A stretch of 32,988 nucleotides of DNA, taken from the NCBI GenBank assembly GCA_020024085.1, contig JAHHUG010000005.1, positions 1-32,988 on the forward strand, read 5' to 3'. Source of the DNA: Christensenellaceae bacterium. GTDB lineage: Bacteria > Bacillota > Clostridia > Christensenellales > CAAEEZ01. Positions 7,728 through 15,842 of the stretch are shown in pieces. The position numbers and the translations under genes were made by a program. The notes under the pieces were generated by a model. That model saw only the letters and a list, made by a program, of their open reading frames with translations. It was not told the origin of the DNA and ran no database searches. Positions within the stretch are counted from its first letter, which is position 1; each line of letters starts with the position of its first letter.

Positions 7728-8252
7728 TTATTTTTGTTTTTTGTTATCTTCGAAAAGAGCTTCTCTACAAGCTAAATAATATACCCTATCTAGTAATACC
7801 AACCTGATTTCTTTGATAATATCCGACTCAACATTATTCAAAAAATTAACAGCTATTTTGCTAGCATAACGAAGTGGATAACTATAAATATTGCTTGCAA
7901 TTAGTGGAAAAACTAATTTCTCGATATTGTTTTTTTCAGCAATATCTATCGCATTTTGATAGGTCTTTCTCAATATTACTTCATTATCAGTTTCGTTCCA
8001 ATCGTATCTTTTAGTAACTGCATGAATAATTCTAGCAGGGATATCATAACCCTCTGTAATTACACATTCTGTTGCTTTTCTTGGTCCAATTTTGCTACAT
8101 GCTTTTTCTAGTTCTGGTCCAGCTGCCTCAAAAATTGCATTGCAAATTCCACCACCATGCATCAAGGTGTTATTTGCACAATTTACAATTGCATCTGCCC
8201 ATTCTGCTTGATTTAGGATATTATCCTCAACAATTTCAAATTTTACTTTCAT
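7728..8252 (-). CDS. Macro-domain protein (ADP-ribose-binding, Appr-1''-p processing type)
   Basis: 174 residues, a single macro domain. Visible signatures: IVNCANN near residues 22-28, where the second Asn aligns with the catalytic Asn of deacetylase-type macro domains; MHGGGICNAI (the glycine-rich ADP-ribose loop); ATECVITEGYDIPARIIHAV; and FPLIASNIYSYPL, the counterpart of the second phosphate-binding loop (usually PxISTGxxGxP), which is altered here. Likely roles are removal of ADP-ribose from proteins or hydrolysis of O-acetyl-ADP-ribose. The ribosome binding site is AGGAGAG before the ATG at 8252. It stands alone; no ADP-ribosyltransferase or sirtuin gene is nearby in the window. Confidence 0.88.
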   Translation of the reverse strand: MKVKFEIVEDNILNQAEWADAIVNCANNTLMHGGGICNAIFEAAGPELEKACSKIGPRKATECVITEGYDIPARIIHAVTKRYDWNETDNEVILRKTYQNAIDIAEKNNIEKLVFPLIASNIYSYPLRYASKIAVNFLNNVESDIIKEIRLVLLDRVYYLACREALFEDNKKQK

Positions 8253-8339
8253 ACCTCTCTCCTAACTATATTTTAGCATTTTCCTTTCTTTTTTCCTAAC
8301 AAAATACACCCTATTTTGACAAATTTTGACAATAATATT

Positions 8340-8366
8340 AAAAAGCCTACATTTTGTAGGCTTTTT
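8340..8366 (-). terminator. Terminator after the class II aldolase gene
   Basis: AAAAAGCCTACA (8340-8351) pairs perfectly with TGTAGGCTTTTT (8355-8366). It ends in T5 on both strands but the minus-strand gene ending at 8418 is the likely user. Confidence 0.85.
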
Positions 8367-8417
8367 AGAGAGAGTATATAAGTGAATTAATTTTGGACAA
8401 ATTAATTACTTGCTTGA

Positions 8418-9596
8418 TTATTTAGTTAATGCTTTTTTAGCTTCTGCTTCAAGAGTTTCAAGTACAAGGAATACCTCTTTGATATCCTTTCCGTACACTG
8501 CAACACCGTGATTTCCCATAAATACTGCATTTTTCTCCATAGAATCAACAGTATTATTTGCAAGTCGCTTTGTCATTGGTAGAGCGTGCTTACTGCAACA
8601 TACAATATCGCCAAGCACAGCTTGTCCCTCCTTTGAAACTTCTAAATTTTGATTTCTTGCAGCAAACACTGAAGAATAGGTTGGGTGAGCGTGAACAACA
8701 ACATAGCTATCCTTTCGTTCTTTCATTACTCTGCAATGAATACCTTTTTCGCTTGTTGCTTTATTTCCAGTTGAAAGTTGCTTTCTGTGGATATAATCCA
8801 TAGTAACAATATCCTCTTCCTTAAGCAAATTGTAGCCGATTGCCTTTGGTGTGCAATACAAGGTTTTGTCATCAACCTTAATAGATACATTACCCCAAGT
8901 ACCTTGAGTAAAGTTATCTGCATAAAGTTTTTTTGCAACAAGTAAATCTTGTGTTTTTTTATCTGCAACTTCTATTTCCTCAATAGAAATAGGGTTAATT
9001 TTCACTGTTTCAATAGGTTCGGTTTTTTCTTTTTCCCACACTCTTTGTTGGTTAATCTTTGAATAGTAACTTGTATAACCGATATTCATACACCAACTAA
9101 CAAATGGATTAATGGTAACAAACCAACCTGCTTTTAACATAACAAAGGCATTCTTTTCGATAATTCTACACATTGTGCCAGCCTCATCAAGCGACCTTGC
9201 CGAAAGGATAACATAATTACCTTTAACTATTACAGCATTTCTCTTTTTGATAGCCTTTAGTATCTTTTTTTCGTCCTTTTCAACAGCTTTGATGCTACCA
9301 CCAAAAATTTCAGTAAAGTCATCTAGCATAGTAGGAATACCACCAAGCTCTCCACATTTTAGAGTGTTTGGACTACTGAAAATTGCAATTACCCTTTTGC
9401 CTTTTTTAGCAAGTTCAACTGCAATTTTTGCTCTAAAACCCTTTGTTTTGTACTCCTCGAAACTTTTTTCACCAGCAGATTTGCCATCTTTTGTAAAATA
9501 TAGAATACCATTATCGTTGGCTATTAGGGTAAATTTGGAAAGACCTAAATCTTTTTGTAATTCCTGATATTTAATTATCAAATTTTGTTTTAACAT
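8418..9596 (-). CDS. Class II aldolase/adducin family protein with duplicated, degenerate N-terminal half
   Basis: 392 residues, roughly twice the normal family length. The C-terminal half (about residues 210-392) is a complete class II aldolase of the fuculose/ribulose-phosphate type: GTWGNVSIK substrate loop, catalytic Glu283 in SEKGIH, zinc ligands His302 and His304 in HAHPTYS, and His363 in GNHGV. The N-terminal half repeats the same C-terminal fold elements (GGIP, then RNAVIVKGNYVILSARSLDEA, which aligns with KNAVFMGNHGVAVYGKDIKEV) but has lost the zinc histidines, so it is probably structural or binding. Substrate unknown. A consensus promoter precedes it and the ribosome binding site is AGGAGA. 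It is monocistronic. Confidence 0.88.
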   Translation of the reverse strand: MLKQNLIIKYQELQKDLGLSKFTLIANDNGILYFTKDGKSAGEKSFEEYKTKGFRAKIAVELAKKGKRVIAIFSSPNTLKCGELGGIPTMLDDFTEIFGGSIKAVEKDEKKILKAIKKRNAVIVKGNYVILSARSLDEAGTMCRIIEKNAFVMLKAGWFVTINPFVSWCMNIGYTSYYSKINQQRVWEKEKTEPIETVKINPISIEEIEVADKKTQDLLVAKKLYADNFTQGTWGNVSIKVDDKTLYCTPKAIGYNLLKEEDIVTMDYIHRKQLSTGNKATSEKGIHCRVMKERKDSYVVVHAHPTYSSVFAARNQNLEVSKEGQAVLGDIVCCSKHALPMTKRLANNTVDSMEKNAVFMGNHGVAVYGKDIKEVFLVLETLEAEAKKALTK

Positions 9597-9628
9597 AATT
9601 ATCTCCTATCAGCCACTCGACCGACTTA

Positions 9629-9657
9629 ATTATAATACTTGACTTAATACTTGTCAA
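9629..9657 (-). promoter_or_regulatory. Consensus promoter of the class II aldolase gene
   Basis: Minus-strand TTGACA (9657-9652), 17-bp spacer, TATAAT (9634-9629): a perfect sigma-A promoter. A GC-rich imperfect palindrome centred on TCGA (9611-9626) covers the expected start site, and an inverted repeat CAATAC/GTATTG (9661-9680) abuts the -35; both could be operators. Confidence 0.85.
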
Positions 9658-9753
9658 TAGCAATACCAAAAATAGTATTGTAAATAAATAATTATTAAAA
9701 AAACTTTGTATTTATTTTAAATAACAAAAATATTAAGCAATTAAAATAAAAAT

Positions 9754-9772
9754 AGGACAAACAGTTTGCCCT
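9754..9772 (-). terminator. Terminator of the two-gene DNA glycosylase operon
   Basis: On the minus strand AGGGCAAA, three-base loop, TTTGTCCT, then ATTTTTATTTT. It overlaps the last bases of the preceding gene. Confidence 0.75.
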
Positions 9773-10271
9773 ACCTTATATAATCTAATATAATGCTCCA
9801 CTCATCAACAAGTTTGTCTACTGTATATTTTGCATTTGCTGGGCTAGTTGAAGGAAGTTTTATTATTTTATCTAGCAAATCTGGGTTATATTTTGTAGTA
9901 ATTTCATAGCTTTTGTTACCTGCACAAAATATTGTTTGTATATTAGATTTACTCATAAATCCCTTAATATCGCTAGGCACAATATTACTTATTTTGCTAT
10001 CACTACTACCCACAATATCACACTCCTCAACAGCATCGTATAGGGCGATATGATTAGCAAGTAGCACTTGCTTTCTTGTTTCGATATCGGCATTGTATAG
10101 GTCGTAATCAAGCAGATTTCCCATTACTTTCCAAAACTTATTTTGCTTGTGCATATAGTAAAAATTATATTCAACAGACTTTACACTAGGGACACTTCCA
10201 AGAATAATTATTTTACAATTTTTATCTATTACTGCACCAAAAGGGTGTTTTATCCTTCTATTTTCACTCAT
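9771..10271 (-). CDS. DNA-deoxyinosine (hypoxanthine) glycosylase, uracil-DNA glycosylase family 6
   Basis: 166 residues of the uracil-DNA-glycosylase superfamily. The first active-site motif is LGSVPSVKS (residues 24-32), followed by the family-6 block YYMHKQNKFWKVMG, where an Asn is the expected catalytic residue. The second motif is LPSTSPAN near residue 140. Family 6 enzymes excise hypoxanthine produced by adenine deamination and act poorly on uracil. The start codon overlaps the upstream family 4 uracil-DNA glycosylase gene by 8 nt, so both are co-translated. The pair would cover deamination of cytosine and adenine. Confidence 0.87.
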   Translation of the reverse strand: MSENRRIKHPFGAVIDKNCKIIILGSVPSVKSVEYNFYYMHKQNKFWKVMGNLLDYDLYNADIETRKQVLLANHIALYDAVEECDIVGSSDSKISNIVPSDIKGFMSKSNIQTIFCAGNKSYEITTKYNPDLLDKIIKLPSTSPANAKYTVDKLVDEWSIILDYIR

Positions 10272-10824
10272 AAAGTCCGTTTACCTCTAATATCGCTCTA
10301 AATCTTTTCAAATCTTCCCAAGCTGGTTTTTTTAATTCTTCGTTTCTAAGCAAAGCTGACGGGTGGAAAGTTGGCATAAAAATTGTATCCTTTAGTATCC
10401 TCTCTTTGCCGTGTTCTTTCATAATTGAAAAGTCCTTATCAAAGATGTTTTTGCAAGCAATACTGCCAAGTAATAATACTGCCTTTGGCTTCATTATTAG
10501 ATACTGCATTCTAAGGTAATCCATACAAGCATTTACCTCATCGGGTTTTGGATTTCTATTTTTGGGAGGTCTACACTTTACAACATTGCAAATATAAACT
10601 TTTGTTCTATCAAGCCCAATACTAGCAAGCATTTTATCAAGTAGTTGTCCTGCTGGACCAACAAAAGCCGTTCCTGTCATATCCTCTTGATAACCAGGTC
10701 CTTCGCCTATAAGCATAATCTTGCTATTAATATTGCCGTCACCCGTAACAGTATTAGTTCTTGTCTTGCAAAGCTCACATTTTCTACAATTTTTTACATA
10801 TTGATTTAATTCGTTAATATCCAT
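10264..10824 (-). CDS. Family 4 uracil-DNA glycosylase (4Fe-4S)
   Basis: 186 residues. Removes uracil from DNA to start base-excision repair. Iron-sulfur ligands are visible as Cys13 and Cys16 (CRKC) plus Cys84 and Cys100, with the same 16-residue separation of the last pair as in the Thermus enzyme. Motif 1 is GEGPGYQED (residues 40-48, usual GEAPG), and motif 2 is PTFHPSALLRN near the C-terminus. Short N-terminus and length are typical of bacterial family 4. The ATG at 10824 is the only good start; the gene is first in an operon with the family 6 enzyme and overlaps it by 8 nt. Confidence 0.94.
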   Translation of the reverse strand: MDINELNQYVKNCRKCELCKTRTNTVTGDGNINSKIMLIGEGPGYQEDMTGTAFVGPAGQLLDKMLASIGLDRTKVYICNVVKCRPPKNRNPKPDEVNACMDYLRMQYLIMKPKAVLLLGSIACKNIFDKDFSIMKEHGKERILKDTIFMPTFHPSALLRNEELKKPAWEDLKRFRAILEVNGLYE

Positions 10825-10932
10825 ACACTTATTATATCACTAAAATATCCACCTTTTACATTTCACTTTTTTATTAATGAAAATAATTAAAACTAAAAAT
10901 TAAGTGATATAATTTGTTTATAGAGGTAAATT

Positions 10933-11646
10933 ATGGAAAACACAAACAAAAAAGCCCTACTAGCTTTGCTATTTAGAATATTGGGACTTCTTACGGGAAT
11001 AACGGCTATAATATTACAAGTTCTTGTAAACAAACTAAGTACCAACGGATTTATGATAAACCATGAATTTGCATACTTCACAGTACAAACTAATATCTTT
11101 TCCACCCTAGTATTTTTGGTGTTGATAATAAAAATTATAATTTGTAGTGTTAAATCAAAAAAATTAGAACTTGTCGATATCAATCCAACTCTGCACCTTG
11201 CTTGCACATACTACATAACCATTACTATGGTGGTATATTGGCTAGTACTTACCCCAATGACAGGCTTTGCAGTTAGACCAATACTTATTGCAAACACACT
11301 ATTTCTACATCTATTTACACCTCTACTTGCAATATTCGATAGCCTACTATTTGCTAAACACGGAATGGTTAAAAAAATAGCTTCAGTTAAGTGGCTTGCA
11401 TATCCTATCGTTTATTTGATATCGGTAATAATTATTGCAAATATAATCAGTGAACCTTATTACACCATAAAAATTAAGGGCGAAACAATCAAGTTAATGT
11501 ACCCATATCCATTTTTAGACCCACAAATTGTAACTATTGGTGGAATGATTGGTATAGTAATATTGCTTGCACTAATCTTCGTTTTATTTGGACTTATCTA
11601 CATAAAAATTGATAAACTCATTGGTGAAAAGCTAGAAAAAAAATAA
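10933..11646 (+). CDS. Pr6Pr family integral membrane protein
   Basis: 237 residues with about six hydrophobic helices. The helix pattern and the motifs YFTVQTNIFSTLV, YWLVLTP, LHLFTPLLAIFDSLLF and YPFLDP are those of the Pr6Pr / FAR-17a-AIG1-like membrane family of Firmicutes, for which no biochemical function is established as far as I know. The start is set by the ribosome binding site TAGAGGTAAATT before ATG at 10933; a TATAAT lies at 10908-10913 without a good -35. It is a single plus-strand gene diverging from the glycosylase operon. Confidence 0.85.
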   Translation: MENTNKKALLALLFRILGLLTGITAIILQVLVNKLSTNGFMINHEFAYFTVQTNIFSTLVFLVLIIKIIICSVKSKKLELVDINPTLHLACTYYITITMVVYWLVLTPMTGFAVRPILIANTLFLHLFTPLLAIFDSLLFAKHGMVKKIASVKWLAYPIVYLISVIIIANIISEPYYTIKIKGETIKLMYPYPFLDPQIVTIGGMIGIVILLALIFVLFGLIYIKIDKLIGEKLEKK

Positions 11647-12002
11647 ATTAATAAATCAATAAAATTGTTAATTTTCACTTTCTAATAAGTATTTTTTCCT
11701 TAAAAAATATACTTGAAAATTTTATATAAAAATACGATTAATTATCATTGATTTTCACAAAATATTTGTTCAATTATTACAAATTATGCTAGTTATATTT
11801 TATCTATAAAATAGAGGTAAAACTTATCTTTTTATATAATTCTGCCCGTAAAAATATAAATTTACGGGCAGAATACGGTTTTTTAGCTCTTTTCACTCAA
11901 TTTAAGTTCTAGCATTTTCCCATTAAAAATTACAAGTATCATACATAAAATTGCAATAAAAAAAGTCCCTAAAAATAGGGACTAATTTTATATATTTTTA
12001 TT
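11647..12002. other. Intergenic region with a perfect inverted repeat
   Basis: A 356-bp gap without a gene. It holds an inverted repeat of 14 bp arms (TTCTGCCCGTAAAT-like, about 11841-11874) around a short A/T loop, followed after a few bases by T6 on the plus strand. About 25 bp to its left is a ribosome-binding-site-like AGAGGTAAA that has no start codon after it. The terminator of the kinase gene lies at 11964-11983. Otherwise I see only AT-rich sequence. Confidence 0.5.
11964..11983 (-). terminator. Terminator of the adhE-kinase operon
   Basis: AGTCCCTA, AAAA loop, TAGGGACT; on the minus strand it is followed by seven T. Confidence 0.88.
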
Positions 12003-12752
12003 CTATTCGTACTCTACTACATCTACCCATTTTGTAAGGAAATCTCTTTCCCTTTCGATAGCTTTAACAGATTGACTAGCAGCAACAATAGGCAACCATT
12101 TTAGTACATATTGTTTTGCTGTATCACTCTTCTTGCAGAATAAATTTAGATACTTATTAGCTACTTCCTCGCCATCATTAAGCATAAATAGTAGGTAGGT
12201 TCTTGCAACATCGGCACTAGCATTACCTTGTGTTGCGTGTGACCAGTCGATAACATACCAACCATTATCATTAACAATAATATTAGAAGGCTTAAAATCG
12301 CCGTGACAAACCTTATTGTGCTTTGGCATACTATCAAGCCTCATATTAAGCTCGTATCTTGTTGTAGCATCAAAGCTGGTTTCTGCAATTTTTCTTGCCA
12401 TTTTATCCTTTAACTTATTAAGTAATGGAGACTTCTTTGAATGTATTTCAAGTTGCAAATCAACAAACTTTTCCAAATACTCGTCGAATTTATCTGGATT
12501 TTCCTTGATTAACTCTTGAAGAGTTTTGCCCTCAACATACTCTGTTACAATGCCCCACTTATCGCCATCAACTACACCTACATCTAGGATTTCAGGTACA
12601 AGTAGTCCAGTTTCCACTGCTCTTTGATGATTAAGTGCTTCGTTAAGAATGTCTGAGTGCTTAAAATCAGTACTAAATACCTTTACGCATTTATCGTTAG
12701 ATTTGTATATTGTTTTGTTGCTTCTTTTTGCAATAACATTTTTTAGTTCCAT
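12003..12752 (-). CDS. Aminoglycoside-phosphotransferase-fold kinase (APH family)
   Basis: 249 residues. The fold is that of APH/choline-kinase-type small-molecule kinases: an N-terminal lobe with KSNDKCVKVF and IVTEYVEGKTL as hinge, then catalytic loop CHGDFKPSNIIV (His150, Asp152, Asn157) and the metal-binding Asp169 in VIDWSHA. I placed the start at the ATG at 12752, which follows AAGGAGGGAACA; an in-frame ATG 30 nt upstream lacks a site. The ribosome binding site lies just after the adhE stop, so it is the second gene of the adhE operon and should share Rex control. Substrate unknown; the family includes sugar, amino-alcohol and antibiotic kinases. Confidence 0.85.
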   Translation of the reverse strand: MELKNVIAKRSNKTIYKSNDKCVKVFSTDFKHSDILNEALNHQRAVETGLLVPEILDVGVVDGDKWGIVTEYVEGKTLQELIKENPDKFDEYLEKFVDLQLEIHSKKSPLLNKLKDKMARKIAETSFDATTRYELNMRLDSMPKHNKVCHGDFKPSNIIVNDNGWYVIDWSHATQGNASADVARTYLLFMLNDGEEVANKYLNLFCKKSDTAKQYVLKWLPIVAASQSVKAIERERDFLTKWVDVVEYE

Positions 12753-12762
12753 TGTTCCCTCC

Positions 12763-15360
12763 TTATTTACCATAATAAGCATTCAAATACATTTGTTTGA
12801 TTTCTTTCATTAATGGATATCTTGGGTTTGCACCTGTACATTGGTCATCGAAAGCATCTTCTGTCATTTGGTCAAGGTTATCCAAGAACAATTTTTCATC
12901 AATACCAAACTCTTTGATTGTCTTTGGTAATTTAATTATACTCTTTAATTCGTCAAGTTTAGCAATTAATTTTTCAACTTTTTCATCATCGTTCTTTCCA
13001 GTTAATCCCAAGTTCTCTGCAATCTCAGCATATCTTCTCTTACAATTTGGATAAGCATATTGAGGGAATGTACCCATTTTAACTGGTGTTTCGCTTGCAT
13101 TAAATCTAATTACTTCATCAAGCATTAATGCATTAGCAACACCGTGTGGAATGTGGAAGTATGCACCAAGTTTATGTGCCATTGAGTGACAAACACCTAA
13201 AAATGCATTTGCAAAAGCCATACCAGCAAGTGTACTTGCATTAGCCATTTTCTCCCTTGCTTCCATATCGTTTCCACCATTTTCGTAAGCTCTTGGAAGA
13301 TATTCAAATATTAGTTTGATTGACTTTAGTGCGATACCATCAGTGTAATCGGTAGCCATCATACTTGCGATTGCCTCAAGTGCGTGAGACATAGCATCAA
13401 TACCAGAAGCACTTGTTAGTCCACGAGGAATATCCCTCATTAAGTTAGCATCAACAATTGCCATATTAGGCATTAGTTGGTAGTCAGCAAGTGGATACTT
13501 TGTACCAGTGCTATCATCAGTAATAACTGCAAAAGGTGTAACCTCTGAACCAGTACCTGCTGTTGTTGGGATAGCTACAAAGTAAGCCTTTTCGCCCATC
13601 TTAGGGAAAGTATAAACTCTCTTTCTAATATCCATAAATCTCATTGCAAGGTCCTCAAACTTGATTTCTGGATGCTCGTACATTACCCACATAATTTTAC
13701 CTGCGTCCATAGGAGAACCACCACCAACAGAGATAATTACATCTGGTTTGAAGTTAGCGATAATCTTTGCACCCTCTTTTGCACAAGTTAGTGTAGGGTC
13801 TGGGGTAACATTGCTAAATACTTCGTATGCAATACCCATTTCCTCTAGCTTATCAGTAATATCTTTTGTGTAGCCGTTTTCGTATAAGAATCTATCAGTT
13901 ACAACAAATGCTCTCTTTTTGCCCATAACATTTTTTAATTCGTCAAGGGCTACCTTTAAGCAACCTCTCTTGAAGTAAACCTTTTCCGGTGCTCTAAACC
14001 ACAACATATTTTCTCTCCTTTTAGCAACTGTTTTGATATTAATCAAATGCTTTACGCCAACATTTTCACTTACGCTGTTACCACCCCAGCTACCACAACC
14101 AAGTGTTAAACTTGGAGTAAGCTTGAAGTTGTACAAGTCACCAATACCACCTTGAGAAGAAGGAGTATTTACAAGTACTCTACAAGTTTTCATAGTATGG
14201 TAGAACTTGTCTAGCTTTTCATTTTGTGTTGACTCGTCAAGATAAATACTAGATGTATGACCATAACCACCATCAGCAATAAGTTTTGAAGCCTTGTTGA
14301 TTGCATCTTCAAAATCATTAGCCTTGTACATAGCAAGAACTGGGCTAAGTTTCTCGTGTGCAAATTCCTCATCAAGCTCTACGCTTTCAACTTCGCCAAT
14401 AAGTATTTTTGCTTCCTCTGGAACATCTACTCCAGCAAGTGCTGCGATTGTATGAGCAGATTGACCAACAATTTTTGCATTTAGTGCACCATTAATAAGG
14501 ATTGTCTTTCTAACCTTATCAATCTCGTCATCTTTAAGAATATATGCACCCCTTTTGATAAACTCTTGTCTAACCTCTTTGTAGATTGACTTATCAACAA
14601 TACAAGATTGCTCTGAAGCACAAATCATACCATTATCGAATGTCTTTGAATGAATTATAGAGTTTACAGCAAGTTTGATATCTGCTGTGCTATCAATAAT
14701 TGCAGGAGTGTTACCAGGACCAACACCAACTGCTGGTTTACCAGAACTATATGCTGCCTTAACCATACCTGGACCACCAGTAGCAAGGATAATATCTGCC
14801 TCTTTCATAATGTCGTTAGATAGGGCAACACTTGGCTCATCAATCCAACCGATGATATCCTCTGGAGCACCTGCCTTTACTGCTGCATCAAGTACAACTT
14901 TAGCTGCTGCGATTGTGCATTTTTTAGCTCTTGGGTGTGGTGAAAAAATAAGACCATTTCTAGTTTTTAATGCAAGAAGTGCCTTGAAGATTGCTGTTGA
15001 AGTTGGGTTGGTTGTAGGAACGATTGCAGCAATTACACCAATAGGCTCTGCAATTTTCATATAACCGTAGCCATCATCTTCCTCTAGTACTCCACAAGTT
15101 TTTGTATTTTTGTATGCATTATAAATGTATTCTGAAGCAAAGTGGTTTTTGATAACCTTATCTTCTACAATACCCATACCTGTTTCTTCTACTGCAAGTT
15201 TTGCAAGAGGGATTCTTTGCTTATTAGCAGCAAGTGCTGCCTCATAGAAAATCTTATCTACTTGCTCTTGAGTATATGTTGCATACTTCTTTTGTGCAGC
15301 TCGTACTCTACTAAGCAATTCTTGTAAGCTTTCATCACTGTTTACTATAAAATCTTTCAT
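12763..15360 (-). CDS. adhE: Bifunctional acetaldehyde-CoA / alcohol dehydrogenase
   Basis: 865 residues, full length. Reduces acetyl-CoA to acetaldehyde and then ethanol, oxidising two NADH, the main redox valve of fermentation. The N-terminal aldehyde dehydrogenase half carries GPGNTPA and the catalytic Cys247 in MICASEQS. The C-terminal iron alcohol dehydrogenase half has GGGSPMDAGK, TTAGTGSE, and the metal-binding histidines in MSHALEA, CHSMAHKLG and FHIPHG. Ribosome binding site AGGAGA precedes the ATG. Three Rex-type operators overlap and flank its promoter, so transcription should rise when NADH is high. The APH-fold kinase gene follows 10 nt after the stop. Confidence 0.97.
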   Translation of the reverse strand: MKDFIVNSDESLQELLSRVRAAQKKYATYTQEQVDKIFYEAALAANKQRIPLAKLAVEETGMGIVEDKVIKNHFASEYIYNAYKNTKTCGVLEEDDGYGYMKIAEPIGVIAAIVPTTNPTSTAIFKALLALKTRNGLIFSPHPRAKKCTIAAAKVVLDAAVKAGAPEDIIGWIDEPSVALSNDIMKEADIILATGGPGMVKAAYSSGKPAVGVGPGNTPAIIDSTADIKLAVNSIIHSKTFDNGMICASEQSCIVDKSIYKEVRQEFIKRGAYILKDDEIDKVRKTILINGALNAKIVGQSAHTIAALAGVDVPEEAKILIGEVESVELDEEFAHEKLSPVLAMYKANDFEDAINKASKLIADGGYGHTSSIYLDESTQNEKLDKFYHTMKTCRVLVNTPSSQGGIGDLYNFKLTPSLTLGCGSWGGNSVSENVGVKHLINIKTVAKRRENMLWFRAPEKVYFKRGCLKVALDELKNVMGKKRAFVVTDRFLYENGYTKDITDKLEEMGIAYEVFSNVTPDPTLTCAKEGAKIIANFKPDVIISVGGGSPMDAGKIMWVMYEHPEIKFEDLAMRFMDIRKRVYTFPKMGEKAYFVAIPTTAGTGSEVTPFAVITDDSTGTKYPLADYQLMPNMAIVDANLMRDIPRGLTSASGIDAMSHALEAIASMMATDYTDGIALKSIKLIFEYLPRAYENGGNDMEAREKMANASTLAGMAFANAFLGVCHSMAHKLGAYFHIPHGVANALMLDEVIRFNASETPVKMGTFPQYAYPNCKRRYAEIAENLGLTGKNDDEKVEKLIAKLDELKSIIKLPKTIKEFGIDEKLFLDNLDQMTEDAFDDQCTGANPRYPLMKEIKQMYLNAYYGK

Positions 15361-15427
15361 TATTTATCTCCTAAAAATTATTTACTATTGATTAAAAAAA
15401 CACCTATATACTCTCTCCAAAATTAAG

Positions 15428-15445
15428 ATGTTAATTTTTTAACAA
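15428..15445. promoter_or_regulatory. Rex operator 1 of adhE
   Basis: ATGTTAATTTTTTAACAA matches the clostridial Rex consensus TTGTTAAnnnnTTAACAA at 13 of 14 positions. It lies at the expected transcription start. Confidence 0.8.
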
Positions 15446-15449
15446 GTAC

Positions 15450-15479
15450 ACTATACTATATTTCCTTTGGAATTGTCAA
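15450..15479 (-). promoter_or_regulatory. adhE promoter
   Basis: Minus-strand TTGACA (15479-15474), 18-bp spacer, TATAGT (15455-15450). The -35 lies inside Rex operator 2 and the start site inside Rex operator 1. Confidence 0.72.
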
Positions 15480-15490
15480 GTATTTAACAA
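15473..15490. promoter_or_regulatory. Rex operator 2 of adhE
   Basis: TTGTCAAGTATTTAACAA, 13 of 14 consensus positions; overlaps the -35 hexamer. Confidence 0.78.
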
Positions 15491-15495
15491 GCAAT

Positions 15496-15513
15496 TTGCT
15501 AATTATTTAACAA
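15496..15513. promoter_or_regulatory. Rex operator 3 of adhE
   Basis: TTGCTAATTATTTAACAA, 13 of 14 consensus positions; centred 23 bp upstream of operator 2. Confidence 0.72.
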
Positions 15514-15817
15514 TATTTTAGTTTATTTTGAAAGTCGACAATTTATGGATATCCTATCGCAATATTTGACAATGATAAAACACACCAGTTTAATAATTTT
15601 TTTACAAGGTCGGTTGACGTATGTAATACATATTTGCTTTATTTTACATTAAAATACCAACCAAATTGATAATTTACGGGGAGAAGTGGACATTTTTATA
15701 TACAATCACACTTTTAATATGTAAATTAAGTAATGTAGATTTCTAATGTAATAATAGAATTTTGTATTCAATATATATATTATTTGAACAATTACCCTCA
15801 ATATTTACAACAAAAAA

Positions 15818-15842
15818 AGGCTTTAGCAAATCGCTAAAACCT
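15818..15842 (-). terminator. Terminator hairpin, user uncertain
   Basis: Minus-strand AGGTTTTAGC, five-base loop, GCTAAAGCCT, then seven T. It would serve the HAD gene at 16090-16749 or an unidentified short transcript. Confidence 0.7.

Noticed and set aside
8726..8968. Antisense and alternative-frame reading frames inside the large genes, such as 8726-8968 and others in adhE, leuS and GH2.
   Set aside because: They overlap well-supported genes and lack their own start signals or family motifs.
15541..15660. A roughly 32-codon plus-strand frame starting near 15545.
   Set aside because: No ribosome binding site and no recognisable sequence; random frame in AT-rich DNA.
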